The position numbers were made by a program, and so were the translations under genes. Positions 6,336 through 6,345 of a stretch of DNA of 6,345 bases are shown one piece after another. The stretch is taken from contig JAIPEK010000138.1 of the NCBI GenBank assembly GCA_021737205.1, positions 1 through 6,345 of the forward strand, written 5' to 3'. Source of the DNA: Desulfarculaceae bacterium (lineage in GTDB: Bacteria > Desulfobacterota > Desulfobacteria > Desulfobacterales > Desulfobacteraceae). Position 1 is the stretch's first letter. The number at the start of each line of letters is the position of its first letter. The notes beneath the pieces were generated by a model. It was given only the letters and a program-made list of their open reading frames with translations, ran no database searches and was not told the origin of the DNA.

Positions 6336-6345
6336 GGGTTAAAGC

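Overview
The window is an ordinary-looking stretch of a bacterial chromosome with moderately high GC and dense coding. It carries five genes on the plus strand, facing one gene on the minus strand. The alternative (siroheme-based) heme pathway gene, the uncharacterised radical SAM enzyme with an N-terminal cobalamin-binding-like fold, and the style of the MtnA and methyltransferase proteins together suggest an anaerobic, Gram-negative member of the Desulfobacterota (deltaproteobacterial sulfate reducers or relatives). This assignment rests on recognising protein families by eye; no marker gene confirms it. I see no transposase, integrase, CRISPR array, tRNA or rRNA.

Plus-strand layout. (1) Bases 1-1055 hold most of mtnA (5-methylthioribose-1-phosphate isomerase, methionine salvage), cut by the left edge of the window. 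(2) A small class I SAM-dependent methyltransferase (1052-1648) overlaps the mtnA stop in an ATGA junction. (3) After a short AT-rich gap with a plausible promoter comes an AhbB-type siroheme decarboxylase subunit (1700-2167). (4) Next is a 470-residue radical SAM protein with a degenerate B12-binding-like N-terminus (2189-3601). (5) It overlaps a lipoprotein with an MCE (MlaD-like) domain and a charged helical tail (3598-4269). Genes 3-5 are so tightly spaced that they probably form one operon.

Minus-strand layout. A complete transketolase gene (6307-4301) with its own strong ribosome binding site converges on the plus-strand cluster. The two transcription units meet at a 12-bp perfect inverted repeat flanked by an A-tract on one side and a T-tract on the other. 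This looks like a shared bidirectional rho-independent terminator, and its left arm lies inside the last codons of the MCE lipoprotein gene.

Functionally the window mixes housekeeping steps: methionine salvage, heme synthesis, and pentose phosphate / carbon rearrangement by transketolase. It also holds two proteins of unknown role, the radical SAM enzyme and an MCE lipoprotein with no visible Mla ABC transporter beside it. The linkage of an ahbB-like gene, this radical SAM protein and the MCE lipoprotein is the most interesting point. I do not see convincing evidence for a new defence, mobile or regulatory system.
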